Counted from the first letter of the stretch, positions 1-7,970 are shown. The stretch is 21,861 nucleotides of DNA from UKL13-2 sp031394335 (GCA_031394335.1 JANMXS010000134.1:1-21861), one strand, 5' to 3'. Made by a program: numbers and translations. Notes: generated from the letters alone by a model not told the origin.

Positions 1-1277
1 TCCGGCTCGCCAAGGACATCGGCAGCGGCAATACGCTGACCACGGGCGTGTATCTGGCCCGTTACACCGACAATGACAACTGGTCATTGGGCAGCAACGT
101 GCTGATCACCAACAGGCCCAATGCCAGCCCGATCATCCTCCAGGCTGCGTCGGGCGGGAACATCTACAACGTGACCAGTTCCCAGGGCATCGTGAATGCC
201 AACGGTGGCTATCAGATCCTCCAGCAGGGCACGGCCACCAATGTGGCCTTTTACCTGTCGGACACGTGGAAGATCAACCAGTGGATACTGGATGCCGCGG
301 CTCGTGTCGAACACCTCAGCCTGTCGCAGCAGACCACCAACCTGTCGCCGGTGCAGATGGGGTCACAGTACGACCTGTGGGATAACGCAGTCGAATTGCC
401 CAACGGCACCTACAACAAGGAGGGTGTAAGCACTACCCTGCCGTCCTTCTCCCTGGGCGCGAATTACGAGTTCAGTGACCATATGAGCGCCTATGTGCGG
501 GTCAACAATGGTGTGTTTTTCCCCAATTTTGACAGTGTTCGCTGCCAGTCGTACAACGGTAGCTACAACTGCCCCAATCTCCTTCCGCTCAATCGCGTGG
601 AGAACCTTGAAGTGGGCTTTAAGGTTCAGAACCGCTACACGTATATTGACGCGTCGCTCTACAACAAGGTGTTCAAGGGCCTGGCCTATCAGCCTACGGA
701 CATCAATTTCGTGCCGATTGGCCCGTTCCAGACCTATGGCTCGACTTCAGTGGGTGTGCGGTTCGTCGGCAGCGTGAATCCTTTGGCGGGTAGTGATTCG
801 TCGGCAGCCAGGGAATTCAAGATCACCCTGAATGCCAATTACGAGAATGCCCACTACAAGGACTACGAGGGCTGCTTCGTCTACGCCGACATCAACAACA
901 ACGTGGTCTGCGGCACCGTCAATGGCGTGCAGCTCGCCCGCTTGCCGAAGTTCCAGTACCGCATAACCCCGAGTGACACGCAGACCATGGGCTGGGGTAC
1001 GTTGACCGAGTTCATGACCTACGAGCACATTGGTCAGCACTACCAGGACAGCACGGGCCTCAATCCGTTGGGCAGCTACTACGACGTCTCTGCAGGCATC
1101 GTGGCCAAAGTGGGCGAGCGGTGGCAGTTCCGGCTGCTCGGTTCCAACATCACCAACCAGATCGGTTTGACCGAAGGTAATGCCCGCGTAGGCGGCAATG
1201 CCGTGCAGAACGGTGTTGGGTTCGGACGGTCGATCCTGGGCCGTGAATTCAGCCTCCAGGCGAAGTACTCGTTCTAG
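1..1277 (+). CDS. TonB-dependent receptor, C-terminal part (5' end outside window)
   Basis: Outer-membrane active-transport receptor; only the C-terminal part of the beta-barrel is present. The frame is open from base 3 to the TAG at 1275-1277, and the GTG at 48 is internal, so the true start lies before the window. The roughly 424 visible residues contain alternating amphipathic strands and Asn/Gly/Tyr-rich loops, with phrases typical of TonB receptor barrels (FYLSDTWKIN, NLEVGFKVQN, LLGSNITNQIGLTEGN). The last strand, LGREFSLQAKYSF, ends in the aromatic residue normal for outer-membrane barrels. Plug and TonB box are not visible, so the substrate is unknown. A TPR/2OG-Fe(II) oxygenase gene follows 58 bp downstream on the same strand, a pairing often seen beside TonB receptors of plant-polymer-degrading proteobacteria. 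The family call is firm; the substrate is not. Confidence 0.9.
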   Translation, partial: RLAKDIGSGNTLTTGVYLARYTDNDNWSLGSNVLITNRPNASPIILQAASGGNIYNVTSSQGIVNANGGYQILQQGTATNVAFYLSDTWKINQWILDAAARVEHLSLSQQTTNLSPVQMGSQYDLWDNAVELPNGTYNKEGVSTTLPSFSLGANYEFSDHMSAYVRVNNGVFFPNFDSVRCQSYNGSYNCPNLLPLNRVENLEVGFKVQNRYTYIDASLYNKVFKGLAYQPTDINFVPIGPFQTYGSTSVGVRFVGSVNPLAGSDSSAAREFKITLNANYENAHYKDYEGCFVYADINNNVVCGTVNGVQLARLPKFQYRITPSDTQTMGWGTLTEFMTYEHIGQHYQDSTGLNPLGSYYDVSAGIVAKVGERWQFRLLGSNITNQIGLTEGNARVGGNAVQNGVGFGRSILGREFSLQAKYSF

Positions 1278-1292
1278 TTGATTCTGGTGGTT

Positions 1293-1322
1293 CCCCCCTC
1301 GCGCTGCGAAGCGCAAGGGGGG
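1293..1322 (+). promoter_or_regulatory. Stem-loop enclosing the likely ribosome binding site of the TPR/oxygenase gene
   Basis: An inverted repeat pairs CCCCCCTCGCGC (1293-1304) with GCGCAAGGGGGG (1311-1322) across a six-base loop: 11 of 12 positions pair, with one C-A mismatch. The 3' arm carries AAGGGGGG, the only purine-rich Shine-Dalgarno candidate before the ATG at 1336. No T-run follows, so it is not a classic intrinsic terminator. It could limit translation of the downstream gene, block 3' exonuclease so that receptor mRNA is favoured, or act as a weak terminator. The structure is seen directly; its role is inferred. Confidence 0.6.
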
Positions 1323-1335
1323 ATACTGCCTTTCG

Positions 1336-3168
1336 ATGGGTTCCAGTCCCGCGATAACCCCCGTGCTTCTCGACGCGATGCGCCAGGCCAGTGCCCGGCT
1401 GCAGTCTGGTCAGTTCCAGGCCGCGCACGACCAGCTCGAAACCATCCTTGTCGACCATCCCAGCTACGTCGAGGCGCTACGCCTGCTCGCGGGCGCCAGG
1501 CTCGCGCTTGGCGACAGCCAGGGGGCGGAAAGTCTGCTGCGCCGGGCGCTCGCGATCGATCCCAAGTGGCTGCCGACCCTGACGACGCTCGGCGAACTGC
1601 TGCTCGGCGCCGGCCGTGGTGCGGAGGCCGTGCCTGTGCTCGAACATGCGGCCCTGGGCCCGCCAGCTTATGCGCGCGCGGCGCTGGTGCTGGCGCGCCA
1701 CTACAACGACAGTCGTCGGCCCGCAGAGGCGCTGCGCGTCGCGGCACCGCTGTGCACGATCGGCCAGGGTGACGCCGAACTGGCCACACAGCACATCGCA
1801 GCGCTCGCCCTCCTCGGGCGCCATGTCGAGGCGGTAGAGGGCTACCGGCGCATCGCCGCGGCGATGCCGCGCAACCCGGCAGCCGCTCACGCACTGGCGA
1901 TCGCGTTGGCCAGGGCCAATCGGCACGACGAGGCCGTGCACATCACCCAGGGTCTGCTAGCGTCTGGCTACAGCAACGCAGCGCTGCATTACCTGCAGGG
2001 CTGCAGCCTCAAGGCCCAGGGAGCGACGGAACAGGCCGAAGCGGCACTGCAGGAGTGCCTGCGCCTGGAGCCTCGCCATCTCGGTGCGCACAATGAACTG
2101 GCGCAGCTCATCTGGCTGCGCACTGGCGAGCTCGCCCTGGCAACCGCCGCGTTCGATAGAGCGCTGGCGAGCTACTCCGGCGATACAGCGCTGCTGGCCG
2201 CGAAGGCTGCGATCATGCAGGGCACCGGCGATGCGCGCGGCGCGTGGGCCTGCCTCGGCCCGCATGCAGCCCGGCCGCAGGCACCGCCCGCGTTGCTGCT
2301 GCGGGCTGGGCTCGCCGCGCTCGAGTTCGATCCGCCGTCGGCGCTGGAATTGGCCGAGCGCGCGGTGCACAGCCTGCCCGGCAATGCACCGGCGCGCTCG
2401 CTGCTGGCGGCCGCTCAACTTAGCGTCGGTGAGGCACGCGCGGCGCTCGCCAGCTGCGAGCTGCTGCTGGCCGAGTCCCCGGACGATCAATACCTGATCG
2501 CGCTGCAGACTACGGCCTGGCGCTTACTCGGCGACGAGCGCTATAGGCTACTGTGCGACTACGAGCGTTGGGTAATGCCGTTTCATCTCGAGGCACCGCG
2601 CCCTTGGCCTGATCTTGCCAGTTTCTTTGCCGACCTGAAGCTCCGCCTGGGGCGCCTGCACAATCCGCATGGCCATCGACCATTGTTCCAATCACTTCGT
2701 CGCGGTACCGAAACCTCGCAGGATCTGACACGCAACCCCGACCCTGTCATTCAAGCGCTCTTCAAGAGCTTCGCGGCACCCATCAATCGCTATCTTGAAC
2801 GCCTAGGCCACGGTACCGACCCCCTGCGTCGTCGCAACAGCGGCGCCTGGCGCTTCAACGGCAGCTGGTCGGTGCGCCTGCACAATGCTGGTTATCATAC
2901 CAATCACGTGCACCCGCGCGGCTGGGTGTCCTCAACCTGCTACATTGAATTACCCGATTGCATGAACGATGAGAGCACCCAGGAGGGTGTACTCGCGTTT
3001 GGTGAGCCGAGCTTCAAAACCATACCGGCGCTCCCCGCCGAATATACGGTGCGCCCCAAGGTTGGCATGCTGGTGCTATTCCCCTCCTACGTCTGGCACG
3101 GCACAGTTCCGTTCTCCAGCGCTCAGACCCGCCTGACCGTCGCTTTCGACGCGGTGCCACAGTGCTGA
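1336..3168 (+). CDS. TPR-repeat protein with C-terminal 2OG-Fe(II) oxygenase domain
   Basis: A 610-residue protein in two parts. Residues about 5-430 are helical TPR-like repeats rich in Ala/Leu (QFQAAHDQLETILVDHPSYVEALRLLAGARLALG and degenerate copies). Residues about 455-610 match the putative 2OG-Fe(II) oxygenase family (PF13759 type): HTNHVHPRGW with H524 and H526, then FGEPSF, GMLVLFPSYVWHGT with H588, and R599 in QTRLTVAFD as the likely 2-oxoglutarate-binding arginine. No signal peptide is evident, so it is probably cytoplasmic. Such proteins are presumed to hydroxylate a protein or small molecule, but no substrate is established. The ATG at 1336 follows AAGGGGGG, which sits in the 3' arm of a hairpin. 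It lies directly downstream of the TonB receptor and is probably co-transcribed with it. Confidence 0.85.
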   Translation: MGSSPAITPVLLDAMRQASARLQSGQFQAAHDQLETILVDHPSYVEALRLLAGARLALGDSQGAESLLRRALAIDPKWLPTLTTLGELLLGAGRGAEAVPVLEHAALGPPAYARAALVLARHYNDSRRPAEALRVAAPLCTIGQGDAELATQHIAALALLGRHVEAVEGYRRIAAAMPRNPAAAHALAIALARANRHDEAVHITQGLLASGYSNAALHYLQGCSLKAQGATEQAEAALQECLRLEPRHLGAHNELAQLIWLRTGELALATAAFDRALASYSGDTALLAAKAAIMQGTGDARGAWACLGPHAARPQAPPALLLRAGLAALEFDPPSALELAERAVHSLPGNAPARSLLAAAQLSVGEARAALASCELLLAESPDDQYLIALQTTAWRLLGDERYRLLCDYERWVMPFHLEAPRPWPDLASFFADLKLRLGRLHNPHGHRPLFQSLRRGTETSQDLTRNPDPVIQALFKSFAAPINRYLERLGHGTDPLRRRNSGAWRFNGSWSVRLHNAGYHTNHVHPRGWVSSTCYIELPDCMNDESTQEGVLAFGEPSFKTIPALPAEYTVRPKVGMLVLFPSYVWHGTVPFSSAQTRLTVAFDAVPQC

Positions 3169-3299
3169 GTCGCAATCGACTTGGAGCCCTTCACCAACGG
3201 AGGCGGTGCTTATTGGCAATTCGAATCTACCCGTCAAAGCGCGACTATGCTGGCGCGTTCGCCTAATTGACGGCGGGCTTCACTGGCGCCTTCGCCTAC
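3169..3299. other. Non-coding spacer with a short imperfect direct repeat
   Basis: No credible gene. A 16-bp direct repeat with one mismatch (CTGGCGCSTTCGCCTA) occurs at 3250-3265 and 3283-3298. No T-rich intrinsic terminator was found after the TPR/oxygenase gene. The region borders the decayed genes that follow and probably belongs to the same degenerating stretch. Confidence 0.4.
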
Positions 3300-3625
3300 C
3301 TAGTCAAACGGCTTGACTACCTTTAAGCCATTAAAAGATCGCCCGCCTTGGAGGTCTTCGCTATAGAGAACAGCGCAGTCGGCTTCGAGAGTAGCCTCGA
3401 TAATCAGTGCGTCCGAAAAGGCCGGTCCATCCTAAATCACGCGCACGGCGGCACGCCAAATGAATGCCGAGCTGATGGCCTGAATGGCAAAGGTCCCATT
3501 GTCCAGCAATCGCAGCAGGGCGCTCAAGGCTTCGCTTTCGTCCATGCCGAGCTTACGGGTGAGCGCAACGCACGTTTCCTGCAGTAATTGAGTACTGAGC
3601 GCGGGGATTTCATCACCCGGGGGAT
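3300..3625 (-). pseudogene. VapC-type PIN-domain toxin remnant with in-frame amber stop
   Basis: On the minus strand one continuous frame reads PALSTQLLQETCVALTRKLG..., meets a TAG at 3434-3432, then continues in the same frame as DGPAFSDALIIEATLEADC, LYSEDLQGGRSFNGLKVVKPFD to a TAG at 3302-3300. This is the central and C-terminal part of a PIN-domain ribonuclease of the VapC toxin type: the STQxLQE segment, the F-x-D-A-L-I segment and the LYSEDLQ...GL.VV.PF ending all fit. Three of the usual acidic residues remain (E in LQE, D in SDAL, D in SEDL). The N-terminal strand with the first catalytic Asp is missing; a different gene fragment takes its place. No VapB-like antitoxin is present. It is almost certainly non-functional. 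The 5' edge of the homology, near 3625, is approximate. Confidence 0.7.
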
Positions 3626-3780
3626 CACCCGCCGCGATCATGAATAATGACCCATGACTGCAACACAAACGGCACCACGCGCCGCCATCGATCCAGGTAC
3701 GGCGCGAATGCCGCCAGACGCGCCTGCCAGATCCGGGTGGGCAACAAATCGTAGGACTCAAGCGCAGCTGGCGTGTTCAC
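3625..3780 (-). pseudogene. N-terminal gene fragment, possibly 2OG-Fe(II) oxygenase, fused to the PIN remnant
   Basis: A 51-codon minus-strand frame starts with GTG at 3780, 11 bp after the LacI-family stop, and ends at a TGA at 3627-3625. It reads NTPAALESYDLLPTRIWQAR and then LAAFAPYLDRWRRVV. The start, an LLPTRIWQARL phrase followed by an amphipathic helix, resembles the first 45 or so residues of small 2OG-Fe(II) oxygenases found beside TonB receptors. No catalytic domain follows; in a different frame the sequence runs into the PIN-domain remnant. I read it as a truncated gene joined to foreign sequence by deletion. The family assignment is tentative; the truncation is clearer. Confidence 0.4.
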
Positions 3781-3791
3781 CGTGAGCACCT

Positions 3792-4796
3792 TCAGGTGTC
3801 ACGAACCACAAGAATGGTCGGCAGCTGTTCCGATTTGCAGCGGTGCCCGTCGATGAGTTCCAGGATTTTGCGGGCCAGCAGGACTCCGCCGTCTGACCAA
3901 CTCTGGTGTACGGACGTAAGCGCCGGGATGAACCCAGCCCCAGCGGGAGAATCATCGTGGCCAATGACAGAAACATCGTCTGGTACGTGGCGCCGGTGTT
4001 CAATCAAAGTGCGCGTGGCACCCATCGCCAACAAATCATTGCAGGCGAACAGACCGTCGAAGCGCAGGTCGGGCTGGGCCAGCAACGCCTGGGTGGCCTG
4101 GACCCCAGCAGCGAAAGTGAAGGCAGTCGGTACGCTTGCCACTAGTACCGCACCTGCGATCTTCAGTGTCTCAACAAATCCACTGTAACGATCGGCCAGT
4201 TCAGGGTGAGTGGTGTCGCCGAGGAACACCAGGCACCGGCGTCCCAGAGACAGCAGGCGCTCGGCAGCCAGCACACCACTGTGCCGGTTGTCGCTGCCCA
4301 CAACGACATAGGGATTGCCCGTGCGCTGTGCACCCCAGACTACGAAAGGGATGCCTGCCGTGCCCAGAGTCAGGGCCGCGGTATCATGCGCGCCCTGTCC
4401 AAGCAGGATGACGCCGTCTGCATGGTGCGTGCTCTCCGCAGTCCAGTTCTGCAGGGTTGTGAGCATCAGACTAAATCCGCGCGAGGTCATCTCCTGGCAG
4501 ATGCCACCGAGTATTTCCAGTGGGTAGGGTCCGGACATCGGGCGATTGACCGAGGGAACCATTTCAACAACGACCGCCACCACATCATTGCGCCCCAGGC
4601 GCAGATTCCTGGCGCCGATATTCGGCCGATACCCATGTTTGCGTGCTAACGCCTGGATGGCATGTCGGGTCTTCTCGTTGACCAGCTTGCTGTTGTGCAG
4701 TGCTCGGGAGACCGTCATCCGCGACACGCCCCCAATCTTGGCCAAATCGCCCAGCGTCGGCCTGGGTGTGAGCTTTCTGCTGATTTTTGAGTGCAT
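3792..4796 (-). CDS. LacI-family transcriptional regulator
   Basis: DNA-binding regulator with the standard two-domain build. The N-terminal helix-turn-helix reads TLGDLAKIGGVSRMTVSRAL and is followed by the hinge (KHGYRPNIGARNLR). A periplasmic-binding-protein-like ligand domain then runs to the C-terminus (GVILLGQG, VGSDNRHSGVLAAERLLSLG, GLFACNDLLAMGA, VSVIGHDD, TSVHQSW, LPTILVVRDT). From the ATG at 4796 it is 334 residues, normal for the family. A GTG at 4823 would add nine residues, but its AGGA lies only two bases away, so the inner ATG is preferred. It is the last gene of the minus-strand arm, 39 bp after the DUF1080 gene, and probably regulates both arms of the sugar locus by binding in the divergent region 7971-8150. 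The inducer is presumably a sugar or keto-sugar. Confidence 0.9.
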   Translation of the reverse strand: MHSKISRKLTPRPTLGDLAKIGGVSRMTVSRALHNSKLVNEKTRHAIQALARKHGYRPNIGARNLRLGRNDVVAVVVEMVPSVNRPMSGPYPLEILGGICQEMTSRGFSLMLTTLQNWTAESTHHADGVILLGQGAHDTAALTLGTAGIPFVVWGAQRTGNPYVVVGSDNRHSGVLAAERLLSLGRRCLVFLGDTTHPELADRYSGFVETLKIAGAVLVASVPTAFTFAAGVQATQALLAQPDLRFDGLFACNDLLAMGATRTLIEHRRHVPDDVSVIGHDDSPAGAGFIPALTSVHQSWSDGGVLLARKILELIDGHRCKSEQLPTILVVRDT

Positions 4797-4835
4797 GTCC
4801 CGCTCTCGAGTCTGAGCGAACACAATCCTATGGTT

Positions 4836-5525
4836 CTACGGGAGCTCGCGAATTCGAATGCGGCGCAGCGCTAGCGCCCCCGGATGATCGCCCTGGAGAC
4901 CAATTAAACCTTGCTCCGCCAAGCCGTAAAGAGAGTATTGCGCAAATTTGCTGGCGGCGACTTTGCTCTTCCACTCGGTGCCCTTAAGCTCATAGGCGAC
5001 GACTTTGCGTCCGTTGAGCCAATGCTCGACTTGATTGCCCCTTACCACCAGGCGCGTCTTGTTCCAGTGATCGTACGGCAGCACAATCCCGGCCGGTGCA
5101 CCGTAGAGCGCGTAGGCCGCCGCGGCTGCCGTGAGTCGATTGCCACCATCCGACGCATTCGCGTCATCAAGGAGCTGATACTCTGGGGCACTCCAATATA
5201 TGTGATCGTACTCATGCGTGCCGCGGTAGAAGATGCCGCTGTTGCCGCCCTTCCCCATCTTCCACTCGAGTTCAAGCTCGAAATTCCCGAAACTCTGGTT
5301 CGTGACCAGATCGTCGACCGCACCTTCTTTGGAGAGCACCCCGCCGGCAATGTGCCAGCCCGTCGGTAATCCAGGCGCTTCCCAGCCGCGCCAGGCCACC
5401 GCGCTGTGCTGCTCTAATAGCGAATGCCAGCCTGGCGCCGCGGCGCTAGCGGGCAAGACCACAGCGGACAGCAGCGCCAAGCAGTTGACCAGCAGCATCG
5501 CACAGTTCAATCGAGTTCCATTCAC
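4836..5525 (-). CDS. Secreted DUF1080 (3-keto-disaccharide/glycoside hydrolase-like) protein
   Basis: A 229-residue protein with a clear signal peptide (hydrophobic segment about residues 8-28, cleavage near PASAAA), so periplasmic or exported. The rest is a DUF1080 (PF06439) jelly-roll: WHIAGGVLSKEG, FGNFELELEWKMGKGGNSGIFYRG, SAPEYQLLDD, WNKTRLVVRGNQVEHWLNGRKV and GLIGLQGDHPGALALRRIRI are all diagnostic. Characterised members cleave glycosidic bonds of 3-keto-glycosides by hydrolysis or elimination, which fits the adjacent GMC dehydrogenase that could make the 3-keto substrate. The GTG at 5525 is preceded by a strong GGAGG six bases upstream. The gene lies 25 bp downstream of the dehydrogenase small subunit and is probably in one operon with it. 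The closing HPGALALRRIRI differs from the more usual HG-x-VxFRNI ending; effect unknown. Confidence 0.88.
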   Translation of the reverse strand: MNGTRLNCAMLLVNCLALLSAVVLPASAAAPGWHSLLEQHSAVAWRGWEAPGLPTGWHIAGGVLSKEGAVDDLVTNQSFGNFELELEWKMGKGGNSGIFYRGTHEYDHIYWSAPEYQLLDDANASDGGNRLTAAAAAYALYGAPAGIVLPYDHWNKTRLVVRGNQVEHWLNGRKVVAYELKGTEWKSKVAASKFAQYSLYGLAEQGLIGLQGDHPGALALRRIRIRELP

Positions 5526-5550
5526 AGTTCACCTCCGCCCGGAAATTCAA

Positions 5551-6168
5551 TCATTGCAGGCCCAGTGCCTTGAGTAGCGCTGGCGGCGGCCCCTCGAAGC
5601 GAGCGAGTGGCACGTTGCCTATAAAGTTCAAGTCTTTACGACCAACCGGCGTGGAGTAAAACGCGCCAGAGGTCAAGTCGCGATAGCGTGCGAAAAAGCG
5701 CGCGGCGCTGCGTAACGCGGTCGCCACGCGCGATTGGTCGCAGATGGCGTCGCAAATGCCGGACTGCTCGGTGGTGTTGAGGTCCGCAAACGCCTTGCCG
5801 AACCGCCGGGTGGCTTCGGCGTCCAACCAGCCGAATCCGTCAAGAACCACGCTCCGGTCTTGCTGGTGTGCGGCGTACGGCGCACTTACCCATTCGTCAA
5901 TGAATTCGACCACGCCGGCGGCCGAGGCGCTCGGTGAGTGATCGTCGGCCGGAACAATGATATCCGCGAGCACGCTCGCCAATCGCCGCTGCGGCCCCGT
6001 GAGCGTCAGCGGCCACAGCTCACCGGGTCGGTAACTCGGCTGAAGAGTGGGATCGGTCCCGTAGCCTTTCATGGGGCGGGTCGCGTCGGCCCGCGCGCCG
6101 CGGCCGTCGAGGAGCGGCCAGGCGGCGCCCGCGGCCAGCACCCACTTAAGGGTCGTGCGCCGGTCCAT
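5551..6168 (-). CDS. Tat-exported small subunit of GMC dehydrogenase (gluconate 2-dehydrogenase subunit 3 family)
   Basis: Small partner subunit of a periplasmic FAD-dependent sugar dehydrogenase. The N-terminus carries a twin-arginine signal (DRRTTLKWVLAAGAAWPLL), which in this family also carries the folded GMC subunit across the membrane. The mature part matches the gluconate 2-dehydrogenase subunit 3 family (PF13618): LTGPQRRLASVLADIIVPADDHSPSASAAGVVEFIDEWV, then a helical core ending with FYSTPVGRKDLNFIGNVPL. About 205 residues, typical. The ATG at 6168 has AGGAG five bases upstream and overlaps the stop of the GMC gene (TGATG), showing translational coupling; a GTG at 6171 is the alternative start. 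No cytochrome c subunit, a common third component of such complexes, lies in the window. Confidence 0.88.
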   Translation of the reverse strand: MDRRTTLKWVLAAGAAWPLLDGRGARADATRPMKGYGTDPTLQPSYRPGELWPLTLTGPQRRLASVLADIIVPADDHSPSASAAGVVEFIDEWVSAPYAAHQQDRSVVLDGFGWLDAEATRRFGKAFADLNTTEQSGICDAICDQSRVATALRSAARFFARYRDLTSGAFYSTPVGRKDLNFIGNVPLARFEGPPPALLKALGLQ

Positions 6169-7970
6169 CACAGCTCCTTGCGCCGCATGCGTTCGAGAAT
6201 ATGATCGGCCGCACGCCAGGCCAGGGCCATGATGGTCAGAGTCGGGTTCTTGTCTGCATTGGATGCGAATACGGCACCGTCGGCGACGAACACGTTATCC
6301 ACATCCCAAGTCTGGCACCACGAATTGGTGACCGATGATTGTGGATCAGATCCCATGATCGTCCCGCCGACTTCATGAATGATCGATCCGCCGGGCGCGA
6401 TGGCCTTAGCTCCGTCGGCCTGCACCGCACCGTGGGTGCGGCCGCCCATCGCCTCGATGATATCGCCGAAGGTCTCTTGCATATGAGCGGCCTGGCGTAG
6501 CTCGTGCTCCGACCATTGCCAATGGAAGCGAAGCACGGGAATTCCCCATTTGTCCTTGACCTTAGGGTCAATCTCGCAAAATGAGTGATCGTTGGGAACC
6601 ATTTCCCCTCGCCCATCAAAATAAACGAACGATCCGTAGTAGCGACGAACATCTTCCTTGAACTTGGCGCCGTAACTGCCACCGGTCAGCCATTCAAGGC
6701 CAGCCCCTGTACCATGCCCCGGCATCCGCTTGCCACCGCCGAATTCGATATGATAACCGCGCGCAAAGCCCAACTTTCCGGCGTGCTGGTCCTGATAGAG
6801 CCACCAGGGCGTATACAATTGGTGACCGTCTGCCGCATCTTCGTTGAGCGGCGGCAGACTCTCGAGCAGCGGGATTTGGCCGCTCACGCTGCTGCCAACC
6901 GTATCCATGAGGTAACGCCCCACCTTGCCGCTCGAATTGGCAAGTCCGTTCGGAAATCGAGCGCTCTTGGAATTGAGCAATATGCGAACCGATTCGCAGG
7001 CGCTCGCGGCCAGAATCACCACGCGCGCCGATACGTATCGTTGCTTGCCCGTGGTCCGGTCCACGAAACTCACGCCATTCGCCCGACCATTGCGCCCCAG
7101 CGTGATTTCGTAGACCATCGCGTCGGTCGTAATGTCGAGGTTTCCACTCGCGAGCGCCGGCGGCAAGTGGACAGTCGTCGATTGATAGTTCGCGCGGATC
7201 GAGCAGCCGCGCCCGCAGGGTGTCGCCCACACACAGGTCGCTCGCCGACGCATATCGTCGGCGAGGATTTTTTGCGCCTTGAGATTCCCCGGGTGCAGCC
7301 GCGCGGGCGATCGCTTGAAATCGAGCGGCTGCGTAAGTACGGCCCGATGACCCGGGATCGCCGGAATACCGAGGCGCTTTGACCGCTGCGCGATCAACAG
7401 ATCGCTGACCAGCGGACTGGGCGGAGGCAACAAGCAGCCGGGCGCGGAATCCGGCGTATTCTCGAGACCCTCGTTGGTCCCGTAGACGCCGATCAGCAGC
7501 TCGACCTTGTCGTAATACGGCGCGACGTCCTCGTACCCGATGGGCCAATCGAAGCCCAGGCCGTCCCGGCTATAGGGTTTGAAGTCGTAGGGGCCATTGC
7601 GCAATGAGATGCGTCCCCAGTGATTTGTGCGACCTCCGAGCATGCGCGCACGCCACCAATCGAATCGACCCGCATCGTCCTCGGATGTGCGCACGTACGG
7701 CTCGCCGGGCACCTGCCAACCGCCGTCCACGGTCGCGTCGTAAAACCCAAAGGGCTTATCCGGAGTACCGACCCCTCCGAGCGGCGCCTGGTCGGGAGTC
7801 TGAAACATGGCCGTCTCGGCTTCAGGCGAGTACTTGCGACCGGCTTCGAGCATCAATACTTTCGCGCCATCCATGCTCAGCGTATAAGCCGATTGCCCGC
7901 CGGCCGCCCCGGAGCCGACCACGACGACGTCGTAGCTTCGCTTGAGTGAATTCGCCATGACAAAGGGCAT
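6168..7970 (-). CDS. GMC-family FAD-dependent dehydrogenase, large catalytic subunit (probable glycoside 3-dehydrogenase type)
   Basis: A 600-residue flavoenzyme. YDVVVVGSGAAGGQSA near the N-terminus is the FAD-binding Rossmann motif, with LMLEAGR as the ribose-binding acid. LGGRTNHWGRISLR is the conserved GMC FAD-contact segment. The C-terminal GMC domain carries the active-site pair H532 (HEVGGTIMG) and N575 (DKNPTLT). There is no signal peptide, which is expected because the Tat-bearing small subunit encoded immediately downstream would co-export it. The family includes glucose, gluconate and glycoside 3-dehydrogenases. The DUF1080, TIM-barrel and Gfo/Idh/MocA neighbours favour C3 oxidation of a glycoside, but substrate and regiochemistry are inferred. 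It is the first gene of the minus arm and is transcribed from the shared divergent region. ATG 7970 is used; ATG 7958 (MANSLKRSYD) is an equally plausible start. Confidence 0.9.
   Translation of the reverse strand: MPFVMANSLKRSYDVVVVGSGAAGGQSAYTLSMDGAKVLMLEAGRKYSPEAETAMFQTPDQAPLGGVGTPDKPFGFYDATVDGGWQVPGEPYVRTSEDDAGRFDWWRARMLGGRTNHWGRISLRNGPYDFKPYSRDGLGFDWPIGYEDVAPYYDKVELLIGVYGTNEGLENTPDSAPGCLLPPPSPLVSDLLIAQRSKRLGIPAIPGHRAVLTQPLDFKRSPARLHPGNLKAQKILADDMRRRATCVWATPCGRGCSIRANYQSTTVHLPPALASGNLDITTDAMVYEITLGRNGRANGVSFVDRTTGKQRYVSARVVILAASACESVRILLNSKSARFPNGLANSSGKVGRYLMDTVGSSVSGQIPLLESLPPLNEDAADGHQLYTPWWLYQDQHAGKLGFARGYHIEFGGGKRMPGHGTGAGLEWLTGGSYGAKFKEDVRRYYGSFVYFDGRGEMVPNDHSFCEIDPKVKDKWGIPVLRFHWQWSEHELRQAAHMQETFGDIIEAMGGRTHGAVQADGAKAIAPGGSIIHEVGGTIMGSDPQSSVTNSWCQTWDVDNVFVADGAVFASNADKNPTLTIMALAWRAADHILERMRRKEL

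Noticed and set aside
747..1316. 189-codon minus-strand open frame opposite the first TonB receptor
   Set aside because: Shadow frame of the receptor barrel; low-complexity Val/Leu/Gly pattern with no motif.
6585..7382. 265-codon plus-strand open frame opposite the GMC dehydrogenase
   Set aside because: Antisense to conserved GMC motifs; no family features.
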